Assembly (NCBI GenBank): GCA_026394075.1
Contig: JAPKYX010000200.1
Span: 1-64,000, forward strand
DNA length: 64,000 nucleotides
Reading direction: 5' to 3'
Source of the DNA: Acidobacteriota bacterium
Lineage (GTDB): Bacteria > Acidobacteriota > Terriglobia > Bryobacterales > Bryobacteraceae
Shown: positions 7,912-18,400 of the stretch, piece after piece
How positions within the stretch are numbered: position 1 is the first letter of the stretch
Layout: each line of letters begins with the position of its first letter
Position numbers and translations under genes: made by a program
Notes under the pieces: model-generated
Told to the model about the DNA's origin: nothing
The model's database searches: none
The model's input: only the letters and a program-made list of their open reading frames with translations

Positions 7912-10900
7912 CTAAGGCCGGCGCACTGACAGCAAGCCCGGCGGGCTGGAGGCACCACCAATGGTTACCACCAGGGCGTGATCGCCATCCGGCATGTCAT
8001 CCGGAATCCTGATGTTCATCTGGTGCAGTCCGGCCATGGAGCCGGAGACACCCACATAAATGACATCACTGTCGGCCAGCCTTCTGCCTCCCAGCGTGAC
8101 GGAGACAGCCCCGGCGGCTGGTCCGGCCGCGGTGGGGATCACGCCAGCCGGGAATGCGGGAGTGGTGGGACCAACACCAGTGCCGAAAACCAACACCACT
8201 TGCCCCGGCCGGGCAGAGTTAAACGTAGCCCCGGCAATGCTGCCCGGTGCGGCAACGTAGGCACCGGTAGCCGCATCAACCGCCGCCACTGGCGACAGAC
8301 CTTCGGCGCGCCGGACAAAGTAAAAGAATTCTGGCGAAGCTCCCGGGCGAATCCTGATGTTGACGGGTGCGCTCCGCAGTTCCGCCGGGCCATCGCAATC
8401 CTGCACAACAATCATCGGCTGCGCACCGGCCGCTATATCCGGCACCTGAATCGTGATCTGCTGCGGGAAGACGTGGATGATGGGTGCGCGTTGACCGCCA
8501 ACCAACACGCAGTGTCCAAGGAACCGGCGCGGCACCGCCCCTTCCACCAGGTCGTCACCGGTAATCTGGCGTCCGGCCGCCGTCAATTGGAAACGGCCGC
8601 CAATCGTCACCATCATGCCCGCCGCGAACTCCTTCACCGGCGTCAATGAACCGCCGGCCCCGATGATGCCATCGTTTGTGGGCATTGGCCCGGTCGGCCC
8701 TACTGGTGCCGTGACGGTGAGGGTAAAGGAGACGGGCGGAAGGCCCGCGACGGTGGCCGTCACAACTACGCGGCCCGCCTCGGCACCCGCGGTCACGACG
8801 ACGGCCGCCAAACCAGACGCATCCGTCGTCACCACAGGCCGACTGATCGAACCGGGACCGCTGGTAATCACGAAGCTGACCCGAGCACCGGCCACGGGGA
8901 CCTCGGCCCGACCTAGCACCCGGACCGTCATCGCCGCGCTGTTTTCGCCGGTGGTGGTGGTCTGGCTATCTCCAGAGACCATGGTCAGCCGCGACGCTGT
9001 GTTCAGCACCAGGTTGCGGATGATATGCGAATACTCGGCCACCAGCACGTCACCATCGGGGCTTACATACAGGCTGCGAGGAATATCGAGATCGGAAGTC
9101 AGGGCAGGATTGCCGTCATTCAGCGAACCAGTAGGAGCCAACAGGCTTCCGGTGCCGGCGATCTTTACCATCGTGCCGTCAGGCGAGATCCGGTGGACCG
9201 ACGGCGATAGACCCGACCAGTAAACGTTGCCCGCCCGGTCCACCCCCAATCCGGTGGTCGGAGTCAGGGACTGGGCAGTCGCTACACCGTCGGCGGGCGT
9301 GCCCAGGCGTCCAGTGCCGGCAAATGTCGAAATCACCCCGGCGGGCGTCACTCGCCGGATGCGCAGGTTGCCGTCATCAGAGATGTAGATGTTGCCGGTG
9401 GCATCGGCCGTCACGGCAAACGGGAAAGACAACGACGCCGTGGTTGCGGCCCCCCCATCACCGCCTGAGCCGATCGTTCCGTTTCCGGCTATCGTCGTAA
9501 TTCGGCCGTCCGCCCCAATGCGACGCACCACACTGGAAAGACTATCGGTGATCAGCAGGTTGCCGGCGGCATCTGTGGCCAACGCATCAATGGACCGGAA
9601 CGTGGCTGCTATAGCCGGACCGCCATCGCCGGTATAACCAAGCTTTCCGTCGCCCGCGAAGGTACTAATGGTACCCTCCGGAGTAACACGCCGGACGCGC
9701 AAATTGTCCATGTCGGCAATGTACACATTCCCGCGCGCGTCGATGGCCAACCCTCGCGGAGTGTCTAATTGGGCAGCCCGGGCATTGCCCCCGTCACCGC
9801 TGTAGCCGGCGCGTCCCGTCCCGGCAAACACATTCACCACTCCAGTCCGCGAGATCTGCAGGACACGGTTATTGGTGGCCTCAGAAAAGTAAGTATTGCC
9901 ATTGGCATCACGCACGGGTGAAGACGGAAACTTGATATCTGATTGCAGCGCTTGACGGTCAAGCGTCAGCGGAAGCCGGCCGGCAAAGCGACGGATCGAA
10001 CCACCGGTAATCCGCAAAACGGAGTCGAAAAATGGCTCACCATAGAAGACATCTCCGTTGGCATCAACCGCAATTCCATCGGGCAGATTCAGCGCCGCCT
10101 GCACCGCGGGAAGATTCTCCGGGAGTGCCGTCCCATAGCGCCCATTGCCGGCCACAATGGTCACCTTGTCATCGGAAACGCTGAGGCGGAAGATCATTCC
10201 CCAGTACCAATCGGTGAAATACACGTTACCGGCGGCGTCGGTTGTCATCCGGTCGCAACCGCCAAACCGGAACTCCAGGCGGTTGACATTCGTTTGGGGA
10301 ATGCCGATCACTCCACCGGCATAGATGCTGATGATTCCCTCCGGCGTCACCCGCCGAATCGTGGAGTTGAACGTGTCCATAATCAGCAGGTTGCCGCGGG
10401 AATCCACCACCACGGCCGTGGGCCGGTTCAGACGTGCACTGGTGGCCGGACCACCGTTGCCGCCCTCCCCCACATTGCCGGATCCGGCGTAGGTCTGCAC
10501 GACGCCGTCCTTGGAGATCCGGCGAACCTTATGGGCACTACGCTCCACGAAATAGATGACGCCGGAAGCATCGGCGGTAATGCCCGTCACATCGGTCACC
10601 GAGGCCCTGGTGGCTTGGCCGCCATCACCAGTGCTTCCGGCGGTGGTTTGGCCGTTGCCGCCAATGATTTCCGCGCCCGTCTTCTCGTTGATCCGGTAAA
10701 TATACCCACCGCCCGCGCCATACAACTGCCCATCCACGCCAAGGCCCAGGGCGGTCAAAGTTACAGTGGCGACGGTCCGGATTGTGCCATCCCGACCGAT
10801 GGCCCGCAGCCGGCCGTTCTCAAGTTCCGCAAAGAAAAGGGTGCCATTGCGATCAATGGCCATGGGGCCGGGTTGGATGATACGCGCGCGGTCGGCCGGA

Positions 10901-11007
10901 AGTCCTTCTCCTGAGTCAAACCTTCCCGCAAGCGGCCGAACGACGTATGGCGGCGCTTGTGAGAAAAGGTTAATGGTTGTAACAAGGAGTATCAGGACCC
11001 GAAGCAT
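7912..11007 (-). CDS. NHL-repeat beta-propeller protein with Big_1-like and TIGR03437-like domains
   Basis: About 1031 residues. The signal peptide is MLRVLILLVTTINLFSQA, which is why ATG 11007 is preferred to the frame start at 11043. Residues about 25-660 hold many NHL-type repeats with the recurrent elements FAGTG..G.SGDGG.A..A.L..P.G.A.D..GN.YI.D..N..IR.V..., indicating one or two beta-propellers. About 690-785 is an Ig-like Big_1-type domain (VAGARVSFVITSGPGS). The last about 230 residues resemble the Solibacter-type C-terminal domain TIGR03437 (VLVFGTGVGPTTP, PDDMPDGDHALVVTIGG). Likely an exported surface protein; ligand unknown. It has no enzymatic motif. Confidence 0.8.
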   Translation of the reverse strand: MLRVLILLVTTINLFSQAPPYVVRPLAGRFDSGEGLPADRARIIQPGPMAIDRNGTLFFAELENGRLRAIGRDGTIRTVATVTLTALGLGVDGQLYGAGGGYIYRINEKTGAEIIGGNGQTTAGSTGDGGQATRASVTDVTGITADASGVIYFVERSAHKVRRISKDGVVQTYAGSGNVGEGGNGGPATSARLNRPTAVVVDSRGNLLIMDTFNSTIRRVTPEGIISIYAGGVIGIPQTNVNRLEFRFGGCDRMTTDAAGNVYFTDWYWGMIFRLSVSDDKVTIVAGNGRYGTALPENLPAVQAALNLPDGIAVDANGDVFYGEPFFDSVLRITGGSIRRFAGRLPLTLDRQALQSDIKFPSSPVRDANGNTYFSEATNNRVLQISRTGVVNVFAGTGRAGYSGDGGNARAAQLDTPRGLAIDARGNVYIADMDNLRVRRVTPEGTISTFAGDGKLGYTGDGGPAIAATFRSIDALATDAAGNLLITDSLSSVVRRIGADGRITTIAGNGTIGSGGDGGAATTASLSFPFAVTADATGNIYISDDGNLRIRRVTPAGVISTFAGTGRLGTPADGVATAQSLTPTTGLGVDRAGNVYWSGLSPSVHRISPDGTMVKIAGTGSLLAPTGSLNDGNPALTSDLDIPRSLYVSPDGDVLVAEYSHIIRNLVLNTASRLTMVSGDSQTTTTGENSAAMTVRVLGRAEVPVAGARVSFVITSGPGSISRPVVTTDASGLAAVVVTAGAEAGRVVVTATVAGLPPVSFTLTVTAPVGPTGPMPTNDGIIGAGGSLTPVKEFAAGMMVTIGGRFQLTAAGRQITGDDLVEGAVPRRFLGHCVLVGGQRAPIIHVFPQQITIQVPDIAAGAQPMIVVQDCDGPAELRSAPVNIRIRPGASPEFFYFVRRAEGLSPVAAVDAATGAYVAAPGSIAGATFNSARPGQVVLVFGTGVGPTTPAFPAGVIPTAAGPAAGAVSVTLGGRRLADSDVIYVGVSGSMAGLHQMNIRIPDDMPDGDHALVVTIGGASSPPGLLSVRRP

Positions 11008-11050
11008 AGGTGGGATGATACCAGCATCGGATTCGATATTCAATAGTCAA

Positions 11051-11096
11051 TTTAAAAACCCCACGGCATCAACCCAAGGGTTGGAACCGTGGGGTT
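11051..11096 (-). terminator. Rho-independent terminator of the TonB receptor gene
   Basis: On the minus strand AACCCCACGG (11096-11087) pairs with CCGTGGGGTT (11066-11057), enclosing a small inner AACCC/GGGTT stem, and is followed by TTTTTAAATTG. It lies about 55 bases after the stop at 11152. Confidence 0.75.
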
Positions 11097-11151
11097 AAGT
11101 TGCAAACAAAAAGTTAACTAAACCGCGACAAGCCGGCCAGTCTAAGCTGGT

Positions 11152-14100
11152 CTAGAAATCAAACCGCAGAGCGAACTGCAGAATGCGCGCGCCGGATTGG
11201 TTGGAGGCACCCGTCGGCGTGGCCGAGATGATGCCGAAGGTTTGCGGCGTTTGCAGGTTGATCGACGCCGGGATAAAGTTCACCGTGTTCAGCAGGTTGT
11301 AGCCTTCCGCGCGGAAGGTGATGAACGTCCGCTCCGCCAACCGGAAGCGCTTCACGATCGACAGATCGGTGTTGATGAAGCCCGGCCCGCGGAAGGTGTT
11401 ACGGCCGGAGTTGCCGATCGAACCCGGGGCCGGCACCGAGAATAGACTGAACTGCTCCGGTGTGAAATAGCGGACACCACCGCCGAAGCGTTCGATCTTG
11501 CCAATGTTGCGGTCCGTTCCGGAGTAGTTGGCCAAGGCACCAATATTGCTGCCGAGCGGGCCGAAGTCGGTGGTGTTGGGCCCGGTCAGCACACCTGAAG
11601 AGACGCTGAACGGCTGGCCGGAGGAAAGAATGCCCAGGGAGCCAACTTCCCAGCCCGCCGCGATGCGATCGAGCCAACCCGGCATGTTGCGGCCAATCAG
11701 TTTCCCGGTGCCAATGGGCAGCGTATAGATCAAGGTCCAGCTGGCCGTGTGCGGGCGGTCCGCGTCAGATCGCGCACGCATCAAGGCGAAGTTGTAATTA
11801 TCGAGGGGGCCGGTGTTGCCGCCGCCGTCCACCGAGGCATTGTCGATGTTCTTGGACCAGGTGTAGTTCAACGCGCCCTTCCAGGCACCGGCCTGACGCC
11901 GGATGCTCACCTGCAGCGAGTCGTAAGTGGAACGGCCGGAGTTATTGGTCTGCCAGACGTTGGTGAACTGCGGATAGTTGCGCAGGTAGAACTGCGAAAT
12001 GCCCGCCGCTGCGTAGCGCTGGAAGTTGCTGGTGTCGATTGTATTGGCCGCCGCACCCACCGCACCCTGGCGGACCGGGGTTGCGCCGATGCCGTTGATG
12101 GCCCCTGTCGCCGTGCCGAACATCCGGACCAGATCATTGCCCGGTGAAGTGGCCGTCCCGTTGGCCTGGAAGGCGCGCAGTTCGTTGAAGTCCCGCAGGA
12201 AGCCGCTCGTGTAGATACGGGTCTGGTTGACATTCTGGTCCATCAGCAGCTTAACGCCGCGATTGCCCACGTAGCCTACTTCCAGCACCGTGTTGCGCAG
12301 AATCTCCCGTTGGATGGTGAGGTTGGTCTGCATCACATAGGGTTGGCGGAAGTTCGGGTCAAACAGGTTGATCGCGCCAAACACGCGGTTGGCGGCCGGC
12401 GTCAAAGTGGGCGTCGCCGGAGGCGCGGGCATGGCCGGACGGTCACTGACACGAACATCGCTGCCGACCGCCTGATTGGGGAACGCGGTTATGGATTGCG
12501 CGAAGCCCGGCGTCGTCCCATCGGGATCAATCGCCGCCGTGCCGACGACGCGATCGTAGAACATACCCCAGGAGCCGCGAATCGAGGTCTTGCCGTCCTT
12601 AAACGGCGTCCAGGCAAAGCCAAAGCGAGGCGCGAAGTTATTCTTGTCCGTCCTGAACCAGGCATTGGACTTCACCACGGTGAGATCCAGCGCCTGCGTG
12701 CCCGTCCCCACCAAGCCAGCCGCGGCTTGTTGGATATTGCCCTGCAGCCCATCGCGCTCCCGCGGTACACCGTAGAACTCGTAGCGCAAGCCGACGTTCA
12801 GCGTGAGGTTGTTGGTCACGCGCCAGTCGTCCTGGAAGTATCCGGCATAGTCATTGAAAAGGAAGTTGCGAACGCGCGGTGTACCGACGGTCTGGAACTT
12901 CGCTAAGTCGCTGTAGAAGGTGGTTTGGATGGAGCTGACGCGGCCCAGCAGGTCGTTATAAAGATTGTCGAAGCGCTGCCGGTCGGCCGAGGCGATGATG
13001 CTGCCCGAAGGGCCAATATTGCCCGGCGCCGCATTGCCATTTCCCTGCCCCAAACCGATGGTGGGCCAGATGTTGGCATCGCTGCTCTGGTACTGGTTGA
13101 TCCGGGCGTAGCGGAAGCCGAACTTATAGGTGTGCTTGCCCTTGATCCAGGAGACGTTGTCGGAGATCTGCGGCAAAACGGGTGAGTAGCGGGAGGACGC
13201 GAAGCCGGTTGGAATCGGGTTGGTGAACAGGTTGGCCCCGATCAAGGCCACTCCCGGGTAGGCGAAGCTACGCACGCGGCCAAACTCCACGGACGATCCC
13301 TGGACGCCGATCAGGAATTCATTGATCAGCGTCGGCTTCACCGTCCAGTTGACACCAGTCGAGTAGCCGGCGCGGATGCCACCCTGCGTGCCGTTGGGCT
13401 GACCCGGGAAGGTCTGCTCCGCACTATTGAGGGAATCCGCCGGGGTCAGCGTCTTGAACCACGAGTAGCGGAAGTAGGCCCGGATGGAAGACGTGGCGTT
13501 CCAATCGGTCTTCATCGTATGCTGGTCGCCCTGGGTGTTGGCCATGGCGTTGAAGCGGAACCCGGCCGTGTTCAAGCGGTCGCCCACGTCAAAGTTGTTC
13601 GGAGCGGGCAGCAGCGCCAGGTTGGCGGCCACGGCGCGGTCGATACCCAAACCGCGAGGATCATTGCGGACGATGTCAAAGCTCTGCGTCGACCCAGCGT
13701 TCGGCTGGCCCGCGGGGACCACCCAGCGGAACAGTCCCGCTTTGGCTTCCGGGGTCAACACGGTGCGGTTGCGGACCACTTCCTGCGCTACGCGGGAGCC
13801 CTGAAAGTTATAGAAGAAGAACAGCTTGTCCTTGCCGTTGAAGACCTTCGGGATCATCACCGGGCCGCCAATGGAGCCGCCGAACTGGTTCTGGATGAAC
13901 TTGGGCCGAGCCAGCTCCGTGCCGGAGGACTTGTTGAAGAAGTTGTTCGCGTTCAGCACCGTGTTGCGGTGGTACTCAAACAGGTTGCCGCGGAACTGGT
14001 TGGTGCCGGAGCGGGTGATCAATTCCACCGTACCGCCGGCATTGCGGCCGTACTCGGCTTTGGCGCCATTGGTGATGATGCGGAACTCTTCCACCGAATC

Positions 14101-14724
14101 GGTATTGTTGGCATTCATGGTGAGGCCCAGGCGGGGCGACACCGGATCGTTCACTTCAATGCCGTCTAGAGTGTTGTTATTTGACCCCTGGCGCATGCCG
14201 TTGACGCGCGCAAAGCTGGGGTCGTTCGGGCTGGTGCCCAACTGGACTCCCGGCTGGTAGGTGGCCAGTGCAATCGGACCACGGCCCAACTGCGGCAGCG
14301 TATCGATGTCCTTCATGGTGACGGCGCGCTGGATGGTGGCGTCGGTGGTCGCGACGCGAACGGTGTTCGATTCCACCTGGATGCTGTCACTGACCGTGCC
14401 GACTTCCAGCTTGATGTTCTGCCGGATGCTGACACCGACGTTCACTTCGATGTTGTTGATGGTGGCTTTGCGGAACCCGTTGGTCTCCGCCGTCAACGTG
14501 TAGAAGCCGGGCGTTAGCGTCGGGAAAATGTAAAAACCTGCCGCGTCTGCTTCGGCTTCGGCCTTCACCTGGGTTTTGTTGTTGACGATTAGGAGCTTAG
14601 CCCCCGGGATGACGGCACCGGAAGTATCTTCCACGGTGCCTTCAATGCGGGCGCTTTGAATCTGAGCATTCAGCACGGGCAATGCCAGCATGCTGAAAAG
14701 GGACACTGCGAGCAAGCGTCTCAT
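11152..14724 (-). CDS. TonB-dependent receptor, Oar-like, with carboxypeptidase-regulatory N-domain
   Basis: A 1190-residue outer-membrane protein. It has a signal peptide (RRLLAVSLFSMLALPVLNA), a CarboxypepD_reg domain (about residues 23-105: IEGTVEDTSGAVIPGAKLLIVN...), a plug (about 120-250, including VTMKDIDTLPQLGRGP, the NNNTLDGIEVNDP region and YGRNAGGTVELITRSGTN) and a long barrel ending LQFALRFDF, with the terminal Phe expected for BamA recognition. Start ATG 14724 is fixed by GGGGAGG five bases upstream. This type is expanded in Acidobacteriota and thought to import oligosaccharides or peptides; the substrate is unknown. It has its own promoter and terminator, so it is probably monocistronic. 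Confidence 0.9.
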   Translation of the reverse strand: MRRLLAVSLFSMLALPVLNAQIQSARIEGTVEDTSGAVIPGAKLLIVNNKTQVKAEAEADAAGFYIFPTLTPGFYTLTAETNGFRKATINNIEVNVGVSIRQNIKLEVGTVSDSIQVESNTVRVATTDATIQRAVTMKDIDTLPQLGRGPIALATYQPGVQLGTSPNDPSFARVNGMRQGSNNNTLDGIEVNDPVSPRLGLTMNANNTDSVEEFRIITNGAKAEYGRNAGGTVELITRSGTNQFRGNLFEYHRNTVLNANNFFNKSSGTELARPKFIQNQFGGSIGGPVMIPKVFNGKDKLFFFYNFQGSRVAQEVVRNRTVLTPEAKAGLFRWVVPAGQPNAGSTQSFDIVRNDPRGLGIDRAVAANLALLPAPNNFDVGDRLNTAGFRFNAMANTQGDQHTMKTDWNATSSIRAYFRYSWFKTLTPADSLNSAEQTFPGQPNGTQGGIRAGYSTGVNWTVKPTLINEFLIGVQGSSVEFGRVRSFAYPGVALIGANLFTNPIPTGFASSRYSPVLPQISDNVSWIKGKHTYKFGFRYARINQYQSSDANIWPTIGLGQGNGNAAPGNIGPSGSIIASADRQRFDNLYNDLLGRVSSIQTTFYSDLAKFQTVGTPRVRNFLFNDYAGYFQDDWRVTNNLTLNVGLRYEFYGVPRERDGLQGNIQQAAAGLVGTGTQALDLTVVKSNAWFRTDKNNFAPRFGFAWTPFKDGKTSIRGSWGMFYDRVVGTAAIDPDGTTPGFAQSITAFPNQAVGSDVRVSDRPAMPAPPATPTLTPAANRVFGAINLFDPNFRQPYVMQTNLTIQREILRNTVLEVGYVGNRGVKLLMDQNVNQTRIYTSGFLRDFNELRAFQANGTATSPGNDLVRMFGTATGAINGIGATPVRQGAVGAAANTIDTSNFQRYAAAGISQFYLRNYPQFTNVWQTNNSGRSTYDSLQVSIRRQAGAWKGALNYTWSKNIDNASVDGGGNTGPLDNYNFALMRARSDADRPHTASWTLIYTLPIGTGKLIGRNMPGWLDRIAAGWEVGSLGILSSGQPFSVSSGVLTGPNTTDFGPLGSNIGALANYSGTDRNIGKIERFGGGVRYFTPEQFSLFSVPAPGSIGNSGRNTFRGPGFINTDLSIVKRFRLAERTFITFRAEGYNLLNTVNFIPASINLQTPQTFGIISATPTGASNQSGARILQFALRFDF

Positions 14725-14760
14725 GAAACCTCCCCAAAATGATCGACCTGGATTTTCTGA

Positions 14761-14789
14761 ATGATAACCCGGTGGTCGAGATTTGGCAA
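14761..14789 (-). promoter_or_regulatory. Putative promoter of the first TonB receptor
   Basis: On the minus strand TTGCCA (14789-14784), a 17-base spacer and TATCAT (14766-14761). Transcription would start near 14754, leaving about 30 bases before ATG 14724, including its GGGGAGG site. Confidence 0.55.
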
Positions 14790-14845
14790 TCGGACTGGAA
14801 CATGAGCGTGATCGCACCGTCACAGGCATCGTCACGTGCGCCTTG

Positions 14846-15229
14846 CTAAACGGCGGCGCCCGTCATCCATTTGGTGCGGCTCTGGAACTCCTTCAAATCT
14901 CGTTCAAAGGACGACAGCGCGCGTCCAAACTCGCTCTGCGCCCCGATAACGTACTCCGGGTTGCGGACCACCAGACTGTTGGCCTTCACCACGGCATCCG
15001 CCAACGCGGTCCGGAAGCGGGTCTGCGATTCCACCAGGGTGGCGTACTGCGGAAGATTGATGAACAAGTGTCCGTTGTCGCGAAACCATTTCCAGATTGG
15101 GAACGCCTTACCGTTCAGGATGGTCCGGGTATCGATGGAATAGTCGGGATTCTTGAAGTACGTTTGCATGCGAGTACTCCACTCGCGGTGATTCTCAAGG
15201 ACGTCATCGAAGTTCAGAAACTCTTCCAT
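14846..15229 (-). CDS. CZB-like (chemoreceptor zinc-binding-like) small protein
   Basis: A 127-residue all-helical cytosolic protein. Residues about 10-90 follow the layout of CZB domains: H-R-E-W-x-x-R near the start (His15), a spacer with D, then IWKWFRDNG, LPQYATLVESQTRF and LADAVVKAN. In CZB domains zinc is held by one His, a Cys just before LGKW, and two His in HxxFH. Here the Cys position is filled by Ala/Phe and the last two His by Gln and Arg, so zinc binding is unlikely. The residues after 95 form another helix with SEFGRALSSFERDLKEF. The domain match is by eye and tentative. It lies upstream of the TonB receptor on the same strand. Confidence 0.5.
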   Translation of the reverse strand: MEEFLNFDDVLENHREWSTRMQTYFKNPDYSIDTRTILNGKAFPIWKWFRDNGHLFINLPQYATLVESQTRFRTALADAVVKANSLVVRNPEYVIGAQSEFGRALSSFERDLKEFQSRTKWMTGAAV

Positions 15230-15474
15230 GGGTGCTCATATCGGTCCCCGGAATGGGGCTTTTGAGGCAGTTCCGCGCAAACGGCGCGTAGTAGGCAATG
15301 GCGGGTCCTGAGCCGCCATTGAGGCCTTTATTTTGCGTCATTGCGTTTGTCGCTCGACCAAATAGCGACATTTGCCGGACTATGGTGTTCTCCATGAAGA
15401 CCACTTGAACAAGACCGGAGACCGGCAGGCTGGACAGCACCGGGCCGGGCAGTAGGAGACGATCGATTTCACCC

Positions 15475-18400
15475 TTGATGCAGTTCATCCGCATATGCGC
15501 CGCCATCTTCCCCCTGGTGGCTTGGAGCCAGTCCGGCCGTGTGCTTTCCGGCAATCAGCCCATTCCAGGTGCTAGCGTCAAGGTCACCCTGAACGGAAAG
15601 GTCTTTGAGACGGTGACCGGCCCGGATGGCCGCTTTCAGGTCCCCCCGGCCGCCGCCGGTACGGCGGACCTGGAGGTGCGGATGTTCGGCTTCCAACCCT
15701 ACCGCCAGACGGCGCAAGTCCTGGGGCCGAATGCGCCCGTCGAGGTGGTCTTAAAGCTGGCGGAATCGCAGTTGGCGCGACGGATGGCGATGGGCCCGGG
15801 TGGCAACCGCGCAACCGCCCCGGAGAGTAGTGAGGTGCCTGAGTTCGCGGTGCCCGACAGCAGCACTGCTCTGGCTGGCACGGGTCCAGCCGGGGCAGCC
15901 ACCTCCAGCGAAGCATTTCTGGTCTCCGGCAGTTTAAGCCAAGGCTTGGGGCAGAATGCGGGGCCGGATGGCATGGATTCGGCCATGCGGTTTGATCCGT
16001 CGATGGGCGGCTTCCGCCCGGAAGGTGATTTCGGCCCGGGCGGACCGGCCGGAATGGGCGGCTTTGGCGGGCCCGGTGGCCCCGGTGGAATGGGAGGTCC
16101 AGGTGGCCCCGGCCGGCCGGACGTTCCCGGTGGACAAGGTGGACCTCCCGGTGGCTTTCCCAGTGGTGGAGGCTTTCCCGGTCGTGGCGGCCCCGGCGGC
16201 GGATTCGGCGGCGGTGGCTTTGGTGGGCCCGGCGGTGGTGGAGGCTTTGGCGGCGGCGGCTTTGGCGGTGGACGAGGTGGACCGGGTGGACCCGGCGGTG
16301 CCGCAGCGCAACGCGGACGCAGGCCCAACCCCTCCGGCGGCACGCAGTTCGGCAATCGAGCCAACCGCAACGCGGGGATTCGCGGAATGTTCTCCTTCAC
16401 GCTGAACAATTCGGTCTGGAATGCGAAGCCGTTCTCCATTTCCGGTGATAGCCTGCGCCAACCCGCCTATGCGCAAAGCCGGTTCGGCGTCATGTTGGGC
16501 GGGCCGCTGGTGATCGGCAAGTTGATCAAGGACTCCAGCACTTTTTTCACGGTCAACTTCTTCCTCACGCGTTCGCGGCAGCCCTATTCTGCCTTCGCCA
16601 CCGTACCGACGGACGCGGAGAGATCAGGTGATTTTTCGCGCAGCCTGCAAGGGACCAGCCCGGTGCAACTGTTTGACCCGGCGTCCCGCCAGCCATTGAC
16701 GGGCAACCTCATCCCGGCTTCACGCCTGGACCCGATCGCGCAGAAACTGCTCAGCTACATTCCCCGCCCCACCACCGAAGCCCGCGTCAACAACTACGCC
16801 TACTACGGCGCGGCGGCGCAAGATAGCGTGAACCTGAATCTCCGGTTGCAGCGCAACGTCACCAAGAAAGACCGCCTGGCGCTCAACCTGGGCCTCCAGA
16901 CCCGTGATGGCAACAACCTGCAGCCGTATACCTTCAGCGACACTTCATCTGGCAGCGGCTTGAACACCAACCTCAGCTGGACCCGAAATCTAGCCAAGCG
17001 CATCATCAGCAACGCGCGGGTGACCTTTAATCGCAACCGCAACGAACTGGTACCCTTCTTCGCCTTCGGCCCGGATGTGGCAACACAAGCGGGCATCGCG
17101 GGCACGTCAAGGAACCCGCTCAACTACGGCCCGCCCAACCTGAACTTCACCAACTTTGGAGCGCTATCCGACGGCAATCCGTCGCTGAACCGCACCCAGA
17201 CGCTGGGCCTGGGGGAAGGGCTGACGTTCATCTATGGACGCCATTCCGTCACCTCCGGCGTCGACTACCGGCGAGCCAGTCCATCGAACCGCACCGACCC
17301 CAATGCCCGCGGCACGCTGAACTTCACCGGGCAAGCCACCAGCCAGCTGAGTGCTGCCGGGACACCGGTGGCCGGCACGGGCTTTGATCTGGCCGATTAC
17401 CTCTACGGCTATGCGCAATCCAGCTCCATCCGCTTTGGCGATACCAGCACCTACTTCCGGCAGAACAACATCTCGGCGTTTGTCTCGGATGACTTCAAGG
17501 TCCACGCCCGGCTGACGCTGAACTTCGGCCTGCGCTATGAGTACTTTTCGCCCGTTGAGGAAAAGCGCGGCCACATGGCCAACCTCGACATCGGCCCCAA
17601 TTTCTCGGCCGTCTCGGTGGTGACGCCCGGGCAGGCGGGCAGCTTCTCCGGGGCCTTCCCGGCGGGCCTGGTGAACCCGGACCGCAACAACTTTGCACCG
17701 CGCGTGGCACTGGCCTGGAAGTTGCCACGGGTGAAGCGCTCCACCATCATCCGCACGGGTTACGGCGTCTATTACAACGGCCAGATCTACAACGGCTTTG
17801 CAAACCGTCTGGCACAACAGCCGCCGTTTGCCACGTCCTTTACGGTGAACTCGACCCCACAGAATCCGTTGCCACTGGCGCAGAGCTTCACGTCCGTGAG
17901 GCCCGGTGATGTCACCAACACCATCGCCATTGACCGCTACTTCCGCACGCCCTACGTCCAGACCTGGAACTTCTCGCTCCAGCACGATCTGCCACGCGGC
18001 CTGTTCACGGAGCTCTCCTATCTGGGCACCAAGGGCACACGCCTGGATGTCCAGACCACACCCAACAGCCTGGGCCAGCAGACCGGTGGATCGCGCAATC
18101 AGGTGGGTAACGCGACCGGCTTCGTCTACGATTCTTCCAACGGCAACTCGATCCTCCATTCGTTCAGCTCACGCCTCACACAGCGCTTCCGGCGCGGCGT
18201 GGCGTTTGGAGCAACTTACCGCTGGTCCAAGTCCATCGATAACTCCTCCACCTTCGGCGGCGCGGGCAACACCGTGGCGCAGAACTGGCTGGACTTGAGT
18301 GCTGAACGCGGCCTATCCAGCTTTAACCGCGCGCACGTGTTCGACACCAACTGGCTGTTGACGTCACCCATCGGCTCCCGCGCCACGCGAGGCGCGCCGG

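Noticed and set aside
15699-16476. Pro-rich and Ala/Gly-rich minus frames opposite the Gly-rich segment
   Set aside because: They result from reading the complement of Gly codons (Pro and Ala), not from a gene.
17164-18159. Long minus frame over the TonB receptor
   Set aside because: No motif or binding site; the receptor on + is clear.
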